Positions 18,733-27,975 of a stretch of DNA of 64,000 nucleotides are shown piece by piece. Every line of letters starts with the position of its first letter. The first letter of the stretch is position 1. The stretch is from positions 248,001-312,000 of the forward strand of contig NZ_CP009322.1 in the NCBI RefSeq assembly GCF_000959725.1, given 5' to 3'. This DNA is from Burkholderia gladioli. Its GTDB lineage: Bacteria; Pseudomonadota; Gammaproteobacteria; Burkholderiales; Burkholderiaceae. A program made the position numbers and the translations under genes. Under the pieces are notes generated by a model. The model did no database searches. It was not told where the DNA came from and was given only the letters and a program-made list of their open reading frames with translations.

Positions 18733-20658
18733 ATGAATCCGGCTTTCCTGATTACCGCGCTGCTGTGGCTGTCGGTGGCGGGGCTCGCGTTCGCGGTGGC
18801 GCGCCGCTCGGCGTTCTGGCGCGTGGGGCGCGCCACCGCGCCCGGCGCCTTCGGCATCGCCAACCTGTTCACCATCCCCAAGCGCTATTTCGTCGACCTG
18901 CACCACGTGGTGGCGCGCGACCCGTATATCGCCAAGACCCACGTGGCCACGGCCGGCGGCGCGATCGCCGCGCTCGGCCTGGTGTTCGTCAACTACGGCC
19001 TGGCGATCTATTCGCCCTGGCTCGACAAGCTGATCTTCCTGGCCTCGCTGGCGATGCTGGTCGGCGCCGTATTCGTGTGGCGCCGCCGCGCCGCCAGGAA
19101 CGTGCCGGCACGTCTTTCGCGCGGCCCCTGGAACACGCTGCCCTGGCTGCTCGGCTCGTTCGCGCTGGGCCTCACGCTCTACGCGATCGTGCCGGCCGGC
19201 GCGATGTCGGGCGCGGTGGCGGTGATCTGCGCCGTGCTGATCGCGATCGGCGCGTTCGCGATGACCTTCGGCGCGGCGCGCGGCGGCCCCATGAAGCATG
19301 CCATCGCCGGCCTGCTGCACCTGGCCTTCCATCCGCGCCAGGAGCGCTTCGCGGCGACGCGCGAGAGCTATACCGGCAACGGCTCGGCCGTGCCGCCGAC
19401 GGCGCTCAAGCTGCCCGACATCGGCAAGCACGAATACGGCGTGGGCAAGCCCGTCGAATTCCGCTGGAACCAGCTGCTGAGCTTCGACGCCTGCGTGCAA
19501 TGCGGCAAGTGCGAGGCGGCCTGCCCGGCCTTCGCCTCGGGCCAGCCGCTGAACCCGAAGAAGCTGATCCAGGACCTGGTGACGGGCATGGCGGGCGGCA
19601 CCGACGCGGCCTATGCCGGCAGCCCGACGCCGGGCATCGCGGTGGGCCGCCATGGCGGCGAGCCTAACGGGCCTATCGTCTCGGGCCTGATCGAGGCCGA
19701 CACGCTGTGGTCCTGCACCACCTGCCGCGCCTGCGTGCAGGAGTGCCCGATGCTGATCGAGCACGTGGACGCGATCGTCGACATGCGCCGCAACCAGACC
19801 CTGGTGCACGGCACGGTGCCGGGCAAGGGCGCCGAGGTGATCGCGAACCTGCGCGAGACCGGCACCCAGGGCGGCTACGACACGGCGGCGCGCTACGACT
19901 GGTCGGTCGACCTGGAGGCGCCGGTGGCGCAGCCGGGCCGCCCGGTCGACGTGCTGATCGTGGCCGGCGAGGGCGCCTTCGACATGCGCTACCAGCGCAC
20001 GCTGCGCGCCCTGGTGAAGGTGCTGAACAAGGCCGGCGTGGATTACGCCGTGCTCGGTCGCGTCGAGACCGATACCGGCGACACCGCGCGCCGGCTCGGC
20101 GACGAGGCCACCTTCCAGCAGATGGCGAAACGCCTGATCGCGACGCTCGACGAGTTGTCGTTCAAGCAGATCGTCACCGCCGATCCGCACGTGATGCACA
20201 GCCTGCGCAACGAATATCGCGCGCTCGGCGCCCGCTACACCGTCAAGCACCACACGGCCTTCGTGGCCGAGCTGGCCGAAGCCGGGAGGATCGCGCCGAA
20301 GGCCAGCGAGACGCTGCGCGAAAAGACCATCACCTATCACGATCCCTGCTATCTCGGCCGCTACAACGGCGAGACGGACGCGCCGCGCAAGCTGCTGAAG
20401 TCGATCGGCATCCAGGTGGTGGAGATGGAGCGCAACGGCCTGCGCGGCCGCTGTTGCGGCGGCGGCGGCGGGGCACCCCTGACCGACATCCCCGGCAAGC
20501 AGCGGATCCCGGATATCCGTATCGCCGACGCGCGCGCGATCGGCGCCGAGGTGGTGGCGGTGGGCTGCCCGAATTGCACCGCGATGCTCGAAGGCGTGGT
20601 CGGCCCCCGGCCGGACGTGCTCGATGTCGCCGAACTGGTCGCCGCCTCGCTGGAGTGA
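18733..20658 (+). CDS. dgcB: Dimethylglycine demethylase Fe-S/membrane subunit DgcB
   Basis: 641 aa. The N-terminal part has several membrane helices (about 5-30, 70-110, 135-185). Two 4Fe-4S ferredoxin motifs follow, CVQCGKCEAACP and CTTCRACVQECP. Two cysteine-rich CCG domains then appear (DPCYLGRYNGET and RCCGGGGGAPL, then VGCPNCTAML), as in heterodisulfide-reductase-like and glycolate-oxidase Fe-S subunits. It probably relays electrons from DgcA to the membrane quinone pool or ETF. It is tightly packed between dgcA (2 nt) and etfA (4 nt). Confidence 0.92.
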   Translation: MNPAFLITALLWLSVAGLAFAVARRSAFWRVGRATAPGAFGIANLFTIPKRYFVDLHHVVARDPYIAKTHVATAGGAIAALGLVFVNYGLAIYSPWLDKLIFLASLAMLVGAVFVWRRRAARNVPARLSRGPWNTLPWLLGSFALGLTLYAIVPAGAMSGAVAVICAVLIAIGAFAMTFGAARGGPMKHAIAGLLHLAFHPRQERFAATRESYTGNGSAVPPTALKLPDIGKHEYGVGKPVEFRWNQLLSFDACVQCGKCEAACPAFASGQPLNPKKLIQDLVTGMAGGTDAAYAGSPTPGIAVGRHGGEPNGPIVSGLIEADTLWSCTTCRACVQECPMLIEHVDAIVDMRRNQTLVHGTVPGKGAEVIANLRETGTQGGYDTAARYDWSVDLEAPVAQPGRPVDVLIVAGEGAFDMRYQRTLRALVKVLNKAGVDYAVLGRVETDTGDTARRLGDEATFQQMAKRLIATLDELSFKQIVTADPHVMHSLRNEYRALGARYTVKHHTAFVAELAEAGRIAPKASETLREKTITYHDPCYLGRYNGETDAPRKLLKSIGIQVVEMERNGLRGRCCGGGGGAPLTDIPGKQRIPDIRIADARAIGAEVVAVGCPNCTAMLEGVVGPRPDVLDVAELVAASLE

Positions 20659-20662
20659 ATCG

Positions 20663-21826
20663 ATGAACACCATCAAACGTATCGATCCGCGCCGGCCCTT
20701 CGTGGTCACGCCGGCCGGACTCAAGCGCATCACCCTCGGCGAGGTTGCCGTGGCGGGCGGCAACGTCGCGCTCTGGACCGGCCACGGGCATGGCAAGGAC
20801 GCGCCCAAGCCGAGGCGCGAGATCGAGGCGGCCGAGCATCGGCTGCTGGTGGTGGCGCATCCGGAGCGCGGCTCGCTCGACGATCACAGCTGCCAGGTGC
20901 TGGCCGCCGCGGCGTTGCTGGCCGACGCGCGCACCGAGGTGGTGCTGCTGTCATTCGGGGAGCTGAAGGACGAGGTGGCCGCGCTCGGTGCCGATCGCCT
21001 GATCGAGCTGACCGGCTTCGAGCGCCGCGCCTTCGCGCCCGACGCTGAGCTGCGCGCACTGCTGGCTTGCGCCGAGGCGCTCGCGCCGCGCCATGTATTC
21101 CTTCCCGACAACGCCACCGGCGACGGCGACCTGGGCCGTCGCTACGCCGCCGCGCTCGGCGCGAGCGTGGCCGTGCAGGTGGTTGAGATCGACGCGAAGC
21201 ATGTGGGCGTCTACGCCGATGCGAAGCGGGCCTTCTCGACACGCGCGCTGCCCGAGGTGGTGCTGCTCGCGCCCAACGCGGTCGAGCCGAAGCTGCCCTT
21301 CGTGGGTGCCGGCGAGCGCATCGACGCGCCGTTCTCGCTCGGCGCCGATCGTATCGGCGCTTATCGCGACCTCGGCCTGGAGGAGATCGACGCGGCCCAG
21401 GTCGCGCTGGAGGAAGCCGACTTCATCGTCTCGGCCGGCAACGGCGTGACCGATATCGGCGCGTTCGAGCAATTGGCCGGCGTGTTCGGCGCCGCGATCG
21501 GCGCGAGCCGCGTGGCGGTCGACAACGGCCACTTCACGCGCGACAAGCAGGTGGGCGCCACCGGCAAGACCGTCGAGGCCAGCGTCTACATCGCCTTCGG
21601 CATCTCGGGTGCGGTCCAGCATCTGCAGGGCATCAAGGATTGCCGCCACGTGATCGCCGTGAACCTCGATGCGAGCGCGCCGATCGCCAAGCGCGCCAAC
21701 CTGACCGTGGTGGCCGACACGCAGGCGACCATCGCCGCCCTGATCGAACAAGTGAATGCCGCGCGCGCGGCACGCGGCCGGGCCGAGCAACACGGCAACC
21801 GGCACCTGGAAGGAGTGGCTGCATGA
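20663..21826 (+). CDS. Electron transfer flavoprotein alpha subunit, dgc-associated
   Basis: 387 aa, longer than housekeeping EtfA because of an N-terminal extension (about 1-50). The C-terminal FAD-binding domain is typical, with KTVEASVYIAFGISGAVQHL and IAVNLDASAPI. It pairs with the next gene and is homologous to PA5400, so it is probably a dedicated electron acceptor for dimethylglycine or sarcosine oxidation rather than for beta-oxidation. The ATG at 20663 follows dgcB by 4 nt. The stop overlaps the start of etfB (ATGA). Confidence 0.9.
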   Translation: MNTIKRIDPRRPFVVTPAGLKRITLGEVAVAGGNVALWTGHGHGKDAPKPRREIEAAEHRLLVVAHPERGSLDDHSCQVLAAAALLADARTEVVLLSFGELKDEVAALGADRLIELTGFERRAFAPDAELRALLACAEALAPRHVFLPDNATGDGDLGRRYAAALGASVAVQVVEIDAKHVGVYADAKRAFSTRALPEVVLLAPNAVEPKLPFVGAGERIDAPFSLGADRIGAYRDLGLEEIDAAQVALEEADFIVSAGNGVTDIGAFEQLAGVFGAAIGASRVAVDNGHFTRDKQVGATGKTVEASVYIAFGISGAVQHLQGIKDCRHVIAVNLDASAPIAKRANLTVVADTQATIAALIEQVNAARAARGRAEQHGNRHLEGVAA

Positions 21827-22608
21827 ACGCCCCGCGCAAACTCGCGAAGCTCGCCGTGCTGGTTTCGGTGGGTCGTCATCCCGTCAGCGGCACGCCGCGC
21901 TACAGCCGCAACGACGCCGCGGCGCTGGAGTTGGGCCGCAAGCTGGCCGGCGAACACGGCGCCCAGCTCGACGTGCTGCATGCCGGCGACGCCGCCAATC
22001 CGGCGCTGGCCGATTATCTCGCGCTCGGCGCGCGCAAGGTTGAGGTGCTCGAATGCGGGCCCGGCGACGACGCCGTCGCGCCGCTGGCCGAGCGCCTGGC
22101 CGGCTATGACCTGGTGCTGACCGGCACGCGCGCCGAAGGCGCCTTCGACACCGGCCTGCTGCCTTACCAGCTCGCCGCACGGCTCGATGTCGGTCTGGCC
22201 GGCACGGCCGTCGATATCGAGTTCGCCAACGGCGAGGCGGTGATCCGTCAATTCCTGCCCAAGGGCCTGCGCCGCAAGGTGGCGGTGCGCCTGCCGGCGC
22301 TGGTGGCCGTCCATCCGCTGGCCAATGCCCAGCCGCGCTACGCCTTCGCGCGCCAGCAGGCCGGCAGCATCGCGCCGGTGCGCGTGGCGGTTCGCACCTC
22401 GGCCGATTCGGCGGCCTGGCACACCGGGCCGGTGGAGCGCAAACCCGTCAAGCTCGCGGCCGCCGAGAAGCGCTCCGGGCATGCGCGGATGCTGTCCGCG
22501 ACCACTACCGAAAGCCGCGGCGGGAACGTCGTAATTGAGGGGAGTTCGGTCGAAAAAGCACAAGTGATCCTGGCGTATTTGCGCGAGCATCAACTGATCG
22601 ATTACTGA
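21823..22608 (+). CDS. Electron transfer flavoprotein beta subunit, dgc-associated
   Basis: 261 aa ETF-beta family (adenine-nucleotide alpha-hydrolase-like fold). It has VLVSVGRHPVSGTPRYSRND at the start and YDLVLTGTRAEGAFDTGLLP in the core. The C-terminal part diverges from housekeeping EtfB, as in PA5401. It overlaps etfA by 4 nt. Together the two subunits would carry electrons from DgcAB (and perhaps GbcB-linked reactions) to the respiratory chain. Confidence 0.9.
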   Translation: MNAPRKLAKLAVLVSVGRHPVSGTPRYSRNDAAALELGRKLAGEHGAQLDVLHAGDAANPALADYLALGARKVEVLECGPGDDAVAPLAERLAGYDLVLTGTRAEGAFDTGLLPYQLAARLDVGLAGTAVDIEFANGEAVIRQFLPKGLRRKVAVRLPALVAVHPLANAQPRYAFARQQAGSIAPVRVAVRTSADSAAWHTGPVERKPVKLAAAEKRSGHARMLSATTTESRGGNVVIEGSSVEKAQVILAYLREHQLIDY

Positions 22609-22662
22609 AATCGCTGACCCATGCCTGTCGGCAAGAACCAAGGATTGAGTCCGGAGCAAACG

Positions 22663-23904
22663 ATGAATCAAACGGCAGACGTTCGCGCGCTGGTGGAGCG
22701 CCGCAAAGCGGGTTACAGCCTGGAGGCCCCGTTCTACCTGAGCGAGGAGATCTTCCAGCTCGACATGGAGGCGATCTTCCGCAAGCACTGGATTCAGGTC
22801 GCGATCGAACCGGACGTTCCGGAACCGGGCGACTACGTGACTGTCGAGCTGGGCAGCGATTCGATCCTGATCGTGCGCGACGACGACATGGAAATCCGCG
22901 CCTTCCACAACGTGTGCCGGCATCGCGGCGCGCGCCTCTGCAACGAGGACAAGGGCTCGGTCGGCAATATCGTCTGCCCCTATCACAGCTGGACCTACAA
23001 CCTGAGCGGCGCGCTGATGTTCGCCGAGCACATGGGCGAGAAGTTCGACCGCTGCAAGCACAGCCTGAAGTCGGTGCACCTGCAGAACCTGGGCGGCCTG
23101 CTGTTCGTCTGCCTGGCCGACGAGCCGCCGGCCGACTTCGAGAACCTGCGCGCCGCGATGGAGCCCTACCTGCTGCCGCACGACCTGCCGAACACCAAGA
23201 TCGCCGCGCAGATCGACATCATCGAGGAAGGCAACTGGAAGCTCACGATGGAGAACAATCGCGAGTGCTACCACTGCGTCGCGAACCATCCCGAGCTGAC
23301 CATCTCGCTCTACGAATACGGCTTCGGCTACCAGCCCTCGCCGGCCACCGCCGAAGGCATGGCCGCCTTCGAGCGCACCTGCGTGGAGCGCGAGCAGCAA
23401 TGGGGCGAGCTGGGCCTGCCCTCGGTGGAGGTCGATCGCCTGCTGGACACCACGGGCTTTCGCACCCAGCGCCTGCCGCTCGACCGTGCCGGCGAATCGC
23501 AGACGCTCGACGCCAAGGCCGCCTCGAAAAAGCTGCTCGGCGAGTTCGAGCGCGCCGACCTCGGCGGCCTGTCGTTCTGGACCCAGCCGAACTCCTGGCA
23601 TCACTTCATGGCCGACCATATCGTCACCTTCTCGGTGATCCCGCTGTCGGCCGGCAAGACCCTGGTGCGCACCAAGTGGCTGGTGAACAAGGACGCCAAG
23701 GAAGGCATCGACTACGACGTGAAGAACCTCACGGCCGTGTGGAACGCCACCAACGATCAAGACCGTGCACTGGTGGAATTCTCGCAGCGCGGCGCGGCCA
23801 GCAGCGCCTACGAGCCGGGCCCGTATTCGCCCTACACGGAAGGCCTGGTCGAGAAATTCTCGGCCTGGTACATCGGCCGCATGGCCGACCACCTCGGCGT
23901 TTGA
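22663..23904 (+). CDS. gbcA: Glycine betaine monooxygenase, Rieske oxygenase subunit
   Basis: 413-aa Rieske non-haem iron oxygenase alpha subunit that demethylates glycine betaine to dimethylglycine and formaldehyde. The Rieske cluster ligands are CRHRG (about residue 85) and CPYHSW (about 107). The catalytic iron region is NRECYHCVANHPEL (about 205-218). The ATG at 22663 follows GGAG by 6 nt; an upstream in-frame ATG at 22621 has no ribosome site. GbcB, its reductase, follows 33 nt later on the same strand. In P. aeruginosa gbcA and gbcB are divergent, whereas here both lie on + after etfAB. Confidence 0.94.
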   Translation: MNQTADVRALVERRKAGYSLEAPFYLSEEIFQLDMEAIFRKHWIQVAIEPDVPEPGDYVTVELGSDSILIVRDDDMEIRAFHNVCRHRGARLCNEDKGSVGNIVCPYHSWTYNLSGALMFAEHMGEKFDRCKHSLKSVHLQNLGGLLFVCLADEPPADFENLRAAMEPYLLPHDLPNTKIAAQIDIIEEGNWKLTMENNRECYHCVANHPELTISLYEYGFGYQPSPATAEGMAAFERTCVEREQQWGELGLPSVEVDRLLDTTGFRTQRLPLDRAGESQTLDAKAASKKLLGEFERADLGGLSFWTQPNSWHHFMADHIVTFSVIPLSAGKTLVRTKWLVNKDAKEGIDYDVKNLTAVWNATNDQDRALVEFSQRGAASSAYEPGPYSPYTEGLVEKFSAWYIGRMADHLGV

Positions 23905-23937
23905 CCCCAGCACTGACAGGAACAGGCGGAGCAAGAC

Positions 23938-25083
23938 ATGATGCGAGATGCCGCGAACTTCGAACCGGTGGACAGCCGCGTGACGCAGCCCGAATTCTGG
24001 CGCGCCGTGCCGGAACGCTGGACGAGCGACGTCGAGGAAACGCTGATCTGCTGCCACGTGCGGCAGGAAACGCACGACGTGAAGAGCTTCTTCTTCCGCT
24101 CGCCCTCGGGCCGCTCGTTCGCCTTCGAGCCGGGCCAGTTCGTCACGCTCGAGCTCGACATCGACGGCGAGACCATCAACCGCTGCTACACCATCTCGTC
24201 CTCGCCGGCGCGGCCGCATACGCTGTCGATCACGGTCAAGCGCGTGCCGGGCGGCAAGGTCTCGAACTGGCTGCACGACAACCTGCTGGCCGGCGCGCAG
24301 GTACGCGTTCTCGGCCCGGCCGGCGAATTCACCTGCGCGCGGCATCCGGCGCGCAAGTACCTGTTCCTCTCGGCCGGCTCCGGCATCACGCCGCTGATGT
24401 CGATGAGCCGCGCGCATCACGATCTCGCCGAGGATCGCGACATCGTGTTCGTGCACAGCGCACGCACGCCCGACGACATCATCTTCTCGCGCGAGCTGGA
24501 CCTGATCGCCGCCAACCAGACCAATTTCCGCACCTCGTTCGTTTGCGAGCGGATCGGCACGCGTACCAACTGGCACGGCGTGACGGGTTATCTCTCGCTG
24601 CCGTTGCTCAAGCTGATCGCGCCGGATTTCATGGAACGCGAGATCTTCACCTGCGGGCCGGCGCTCTATATGAAGGCCGTGCGCGACCTGCTCGACGAAG
24701 CCGGTTTCGATCGCAAGCAGTATCACGAGGAAAGCTTCTCGTTCGAGACGCTGCTCGACGAGGCCGCGCCCGAAGTGGTGGAGACGCTGGTGGAGGAGGG
24801 CGTGCCGGTGCCCGATACCACGCACTACACGGTGAGCTTCGCCAGGAGCCACCGCGAGATCAGCTGCGGCGCCGACCAGCATGTGCTCGAGGCCGCGCGC
24901 CAGGCCGGCGTGCGCCTGCCTTCGTCGTGCTCGCAGGGCATGTGCGGCACCTGCAAGGTCAAGCTTGTGTCGGGCCAGGTGGAGATGAAGCACAACGGCG
25001 GCATCCGCCAGCGCGAGATCGACCAGGGCATGGTGCTGCTGTGCTGCAGCAAGCCCTTGTCGGATCTGGTGGTCGACAAGTAA
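23938..25083 (+). CDS. gbcB: Glycine betaine monooxygenase reductase subunit
   Basis: 381 aa. Order of domains: FAD-binding with RCYTISSSPA (about 80-90), NAD-binding with LFLSAGSGITPLMSM (about 140), then a C-terminal plant-type [2Fe-2S] ferredoxin with CSQGMCGTC and a distal Cys in LLCCSKP. It delivers NAD(P)H electrons to GbcA. Two adjacent ATGs (23938 and 23941) make the first residue ambiguous. It is the last catabolic gene of the run; the transporter gene follows after 159 nt. Confidence 0.93.
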   Translation: MMRDAANFEPVDSRVTQPEFWRAVPERWTSDVEETLICCHVRQETHDVKSFFFRSPSGRSFAFEPGQFVTLELDIDGETINRCYTISSSPARPHTLSITVKRVPGGKVSNWLHDNLLAGAQVRVLGPAGEFTCARHPARKYLFLSAGSGITPLMSMSRAHHDLAEDRDIVFVHSARTPDDIIFSRELDLIAANQTNFRTSFVCERIGTRTNWHGVTGYLSLPLLKLIAPDFMEREIFTCGPALYMKAVRDLLDEAGFDRKQYHEESFSFETLLDEAAPEVVETLVEEGVPVPDTTHYTVSFARSHREISCGADQHVLEAARQAGVRLPSSCSQGMCGTCKVKLVSGQVEMKHNGGIRQREIDQGMVLLCCSKPLSDLVVDK

Positions 25084-25242
25084 GGCACTGGTCGGAGCAA
25101 TACCGCGGGAAATCCGGCGCGTCGCGTATGAGCAAGGACGTGTCGGAAAACGACGATACCGGGGAATTGTGGTTACGGAACCTAGAGAGACCCCATAGAG
25201 CAACGCTACGGATTGCTCAGGACAACCCCAAGGAGATCGACC

Positions 25243-26109
25243 ATGAATTTCATCGGAAAGCTGGCCTGGTGCGGCGCCTTCGCGGCGCTGCTGACGGCCG
25301 TGGCGCCCGCGGCAGTCGCCGATACCAAGCCGACCATCAAGATCGGCTACGTGGAAGGCTGGGATGACAGCGTCGGTACCTCGAACGTGGCCGCGCAGAT
25401 CATCGAGAAGAAGCTCGGTTATCCGGTGCAACTGGTGCCGGTGGCGGCCGGCGTGATGTGGCAGGGCGTGGCGCGCGGCGACCTCGACGCGACGCTGTCG
25501 GCCTGGCTGCCGGTGACGCACGGCGCGTACTGGGATCAGTTCAAGAGCAAGGTGGTCGACCTCGGCGTGAACTACCCGGGCGCGAAGATCGGCCTGATCG
25601 TGCCGACCTATGTGAAGGCCAAGAGCATCGCCGACCTCGAGGGCGAGAAGGCCGACTTCGCCGGCCGCATCGTCGGCATCGATGCCGGCGCCGGCGTGAT
25701 GCGCAAGACCGATGACGCGATCAAGGCCTATGGCCTGTCGTACAACCTGATGGCGAGTTCGGGCAGCGCGATGACGGCCGAGCTGGCGCGCGCCGAGAAC
25801 GCGAAGAGGCCGATCATCGTGACGGGCTGGGTGCCGCACTGGATGTTCGCGAAGTGGGACCTGCGCTTCCTCGACGATCCGAAGAAGGTGTTCGGCGAAG
25901 CCGAGCACGTGGACAGCGTCGCGAATCCGAACCTGGAAACCAAGGCGAAGCCGGTGGTGGCCTTCCTGAAGAAGTTCCAGTGGAAGCCGGGTGAGCTCGA
26001 TGCGGTGATGCTGGCGATCCAGGGCGGAGCGAAGCCCGATGCGGCCGCCGAGCAGTGGATTTCGCAGCACGGTGACCGCGTCAAGAGCTGGACCGACGGC
26101 GCGCAATAA
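25243..26109 (+). CDS. Glycine betaine/choline-type ABC periplasmic binding protein (orphan)
   Basis: 288-aa OpuAC-family binding protein with a cleavable signal peptide (about 1-25, ending AAVADT). Ligand-pocket segments include GYVEGWDDSVGTSN, VMWQGVARGDLDATLSAWLP and VTGWVPHWMFAKWDL; the tryptophans fit an aromatic cage for a quaternary ammonium group. The ATG at 25243 follows AAGGAG. No permease or ATPase gene adjoins it, as for the CbcX, CaiX and BetX binding proteins of Pseudomonas, which share one core transporter. It probably supplies betaine, carnitine or choline to the pathway upstream. Which ligand is unknown. Confidence 0.88.
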   Translation: MNFIGKLAWCGAFAALLTAVAPAAVADTKPTIKIGYVEGWDDSVGTSNVAAQIIEKKLGYPVQLVPVAAGVMWQGVARGDLDATLSAWLPVTHGAYWDQFKSKVVDLGVNYPGAKIGLIVPTYVKAKSIADLEGEKADFAGRIVGIDAGAGVMRKTDDAIKAYGLSYNLMASSGSAMTAELARAENAKRPIIVTGWVPHWMFAKWDLRFLDDPKKVFGEAEHVDSVANPNLETKAKPVVAFLKKFQWKPGELDAVMLAIQGGAKPDAAAEQWISQHGDRVKSWTDGAQ

Positions 26110-26160
26110 GCCGGCGAGACTGGCAGAAAGATAACAACATTCAAGACAACGAAGTAAAAA

Positions 26161-26197
26161 ATGCCCGTCCGATCGATGGTCGGACGGGCATTGTTTT
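26161..26197 (+). terminator. Rho-independent terminator after the binding-protein gene
   Basis: A 12-bp perfect stem (26161-26172 with 26180-26191) and a 7-nt loop are followed by TGTTTTG. An A5 run precedes it, so it may also act in the other direction. Confidence 0.85.
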
Positions 26198-26283
26198 GCT
26201 CGAAAAACCGCATATTTCCAGGCATTTTGTGAAAAGCTTGTTACACTATGCCGCTTGTGCGGACTCTTACTAGGAGGTTCTGG

Positions 26284-27936
26284 ATGAGTCAAGCAGGACT
26301 GCGCGCGCGCAGCACCAGCGAGGTCGACAAGACCATCTCACATGCAGAAGAAGGCCGCTCACTGCATCGCGGCCTCAGTTGGAAAGATGCATTTTGGGTC
26401 ACCAGCGGCGTACCGGCAGGTGTGCTGTTCACGATCGGCGGCGTGTGCGCCACCGTCGGCCAGCCCGCGTGGGCCATATGGATTGGCGCAATCACGATGG
26501 GCCTGTTGCAAAGCGCGACTTATGCGGAAATATCGGGGCTATTTCCACATAAATCGGGCGGCGCGTCCGTGTACGGCGCGATTGGTTGGGTACGCTACGG
26601 CAAGCTGATCGCCCCGGTTTCGGTGTGGTGCAACTGGCTGGCCTGGTCCCCGATGCTGGCGCTCGGCTGCGGCCTGGCCGCGAGCTATGCGCTCACCTCC
26701 CTGTTCCCCGCCGATGCCGCGATCCAGCACTGGCAACTGACCATCGCCAATCTCGGCTTCATCAAGCCTGGGCTCACGTTGCGCATCAACGCGACCTTCG
26801 TGATCGCCACGATCCTGCTGCTGATCACGTTCCGGCTCCAGCACAGCGGGGCGTCGAAGGCTGCCAAGACGCAGCGCATTCTCGGTATCGCATCGCTCAC
26901 GCCCTTGCTGATCGTCGGTATCGTTCCGTTCGTGACGGGCGATGTGCCGATGTCGCATCTCTTGCCGCTGCTCCCGCTCGGGCACGATGCGCAGGGCAAT
27001 CTCACCGCGGCGACGTTCGGCAGTTGGAACGGGCAGGGCGTGGTGATGGCGCTCGGCGCGATGTTCATGGCCGGCTGGGCTTCCTACGGCTTCGAGACGG
27101 CGGTCTGTTACACGCGTGAATTCAAGGATCCGGCGCGCGATACCGCCAAGGCGATCTTCTGGTCCGGCGCGTTGTGCCTGATCGTGATGACCCTGGTGCC
27201 GATGGCCTTCCAGGGCGCGCTCGGCACCAGCGCGATGCTCGATCCGAAGATCGGCGACGGCACCGGCGTGGCCGCCGCGATGGCGAAGATGGTGGGCGGC
27301 GGTGCCTGGGTGGCCAATGCCATCGTCGTGATGCTGATGCTGTCGATCCTGCTGATCGTGATGACTTCGATGATGGGGTCCTCGCGCACGCTGTACCAGG
27401 CATCGGTCGATGGCTGGCTGCCGCGTTACCTCTCGCATGTGAACGAGCACGGTTCTCCGACGCGCGCGATGTGGACCGACCTCGGCTTCAACCTCGTGTT
27501 GCTGATGATGTCGGACTACATGACGGTGCTGTCGATCTCGAACGTCTGCTACATGATCTTCGTGTTCCTGAATTTGCAATCCGGCTGGATCCATCGCATG
27601 GATCGCGGCGAGTGGAAGCGGCCGTTCAAGTGCCCGACATGGTTGCTGGTGGCCGGCTCGATCTGCGGTTACCTGAACCTTGTTTATGTGGGCGCGGGGG
27701 CGAACCTGCAAGGCGAGGGAACGTTGCGCAATGGGCTGATCGCGATGCTGCTGATCGTGCCGGTGTTCCTCTATCGCCATTACTGGCAGGATCGCGGGCG
27801 GTTCCCGAAGCAGATGCAGAAGGATATGGAACTGGCGGTGCCGCGACGGCATTCCATCTACGAGATGCTGCCTTATGCAGCGCTGATCGTGGCGGCGCTG
27901 ACGATCGCGGTGTCTTACTACCTGGCCTGGCATTGA
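26284..27936 (+). CDS. APC-superfamily amino acid/amine permease
   Basis: 550 aa with about 12 membrane helices, of the amino acid-polyamine-organocation superfamily. The first helix region reads WVTSGVPAGVLFTIGGV. The long N-terminus (about 45 residues) is cytoplasmic. It keeps the SGGASVYG segment seen in many amino acid permeases. The ATG at 26284 follows AGGAGG by 7 nt, an excellent ribosome site; the in-frame ATG 36 nt upstream lacks one. It is terminated by a UUCG hairpin. The substrate cannot be told; context after the betaine genes hints at an amino acid or methylamine. Confidence 0.85.
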   Translation: MSQAGLRARSTSEVDKTISHAEEGRSLHRGLSWKDAFWVTSGVPAGVLFTIGGVCATVGQPAWAIWIGAITMGLLQSATYAEISGLFPHKSGGASVYGAIGWVRYGKLIAPVSVWCNWLAWSPMLALGCGLAASYALTSLFPADAAIQHWQLTIANLGFIKPGLTLRINATFVIATILLLITFRLQHSGASKAAKTQRILGIASLTPLLIVGIVPFVTGDVPMSHLLPLLPLGHDAQGNLTAATFGSWNGQGVVMALGAMFMAGWASYGFETAVCYTREFKDPARDTAKAIFWSGALCLIVMTLVPMAFQGALGTSAMLDPKIGDGTGVAAAMAKMVGGGAWVANAIVVMLMLSILLIVMTSMMGSSRTLYQASVDGWLPRYLSHVNEHGSPTRAMWTDLGFNLVLLMMSDYMTVLSISNVCYMIFVFLNLQSGWIHRMDRGEWKRPFKCPTWLLVAGSICGYLNLVYVGAGANLQGEGTLRNGLIAMLLIVPVFLYRHYWQDRGRFPKQMQKDMELAVPRRHSIYEMLPYAALIVAALTIAVSYYLAWH

Positions 27937-27938
27937 TG

Positions 27939-27968
27939 AAAAAGCGGAGCCTTCGGGCTCCGCTTTTT
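27939..27968. terminator. Bidirectional UUCG-loop terminator
   Basis: A 13-bp perfect stem (27939-27951 with 27956-27968) is closed by a TTCG loop, with A5 and T5 at its ends. It lies 2 nt after the permease stop and 7 nt before the stop of the converging YgiW-like gene, so it serves both. Confidence 0.93.
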
Positions 27969-27975
27969 ATTTGGG

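Noticed and set aside
21586..26292. A 1568-codon open frame on the minus strand
   Set aside because: It runs antisense across etfA, etfB, gbcA, gbcB and the binding-protein gene, all of which have clear motifs. Its product is low-complexity His/Arg/Ala, as expected from GC-rich antisense reading.
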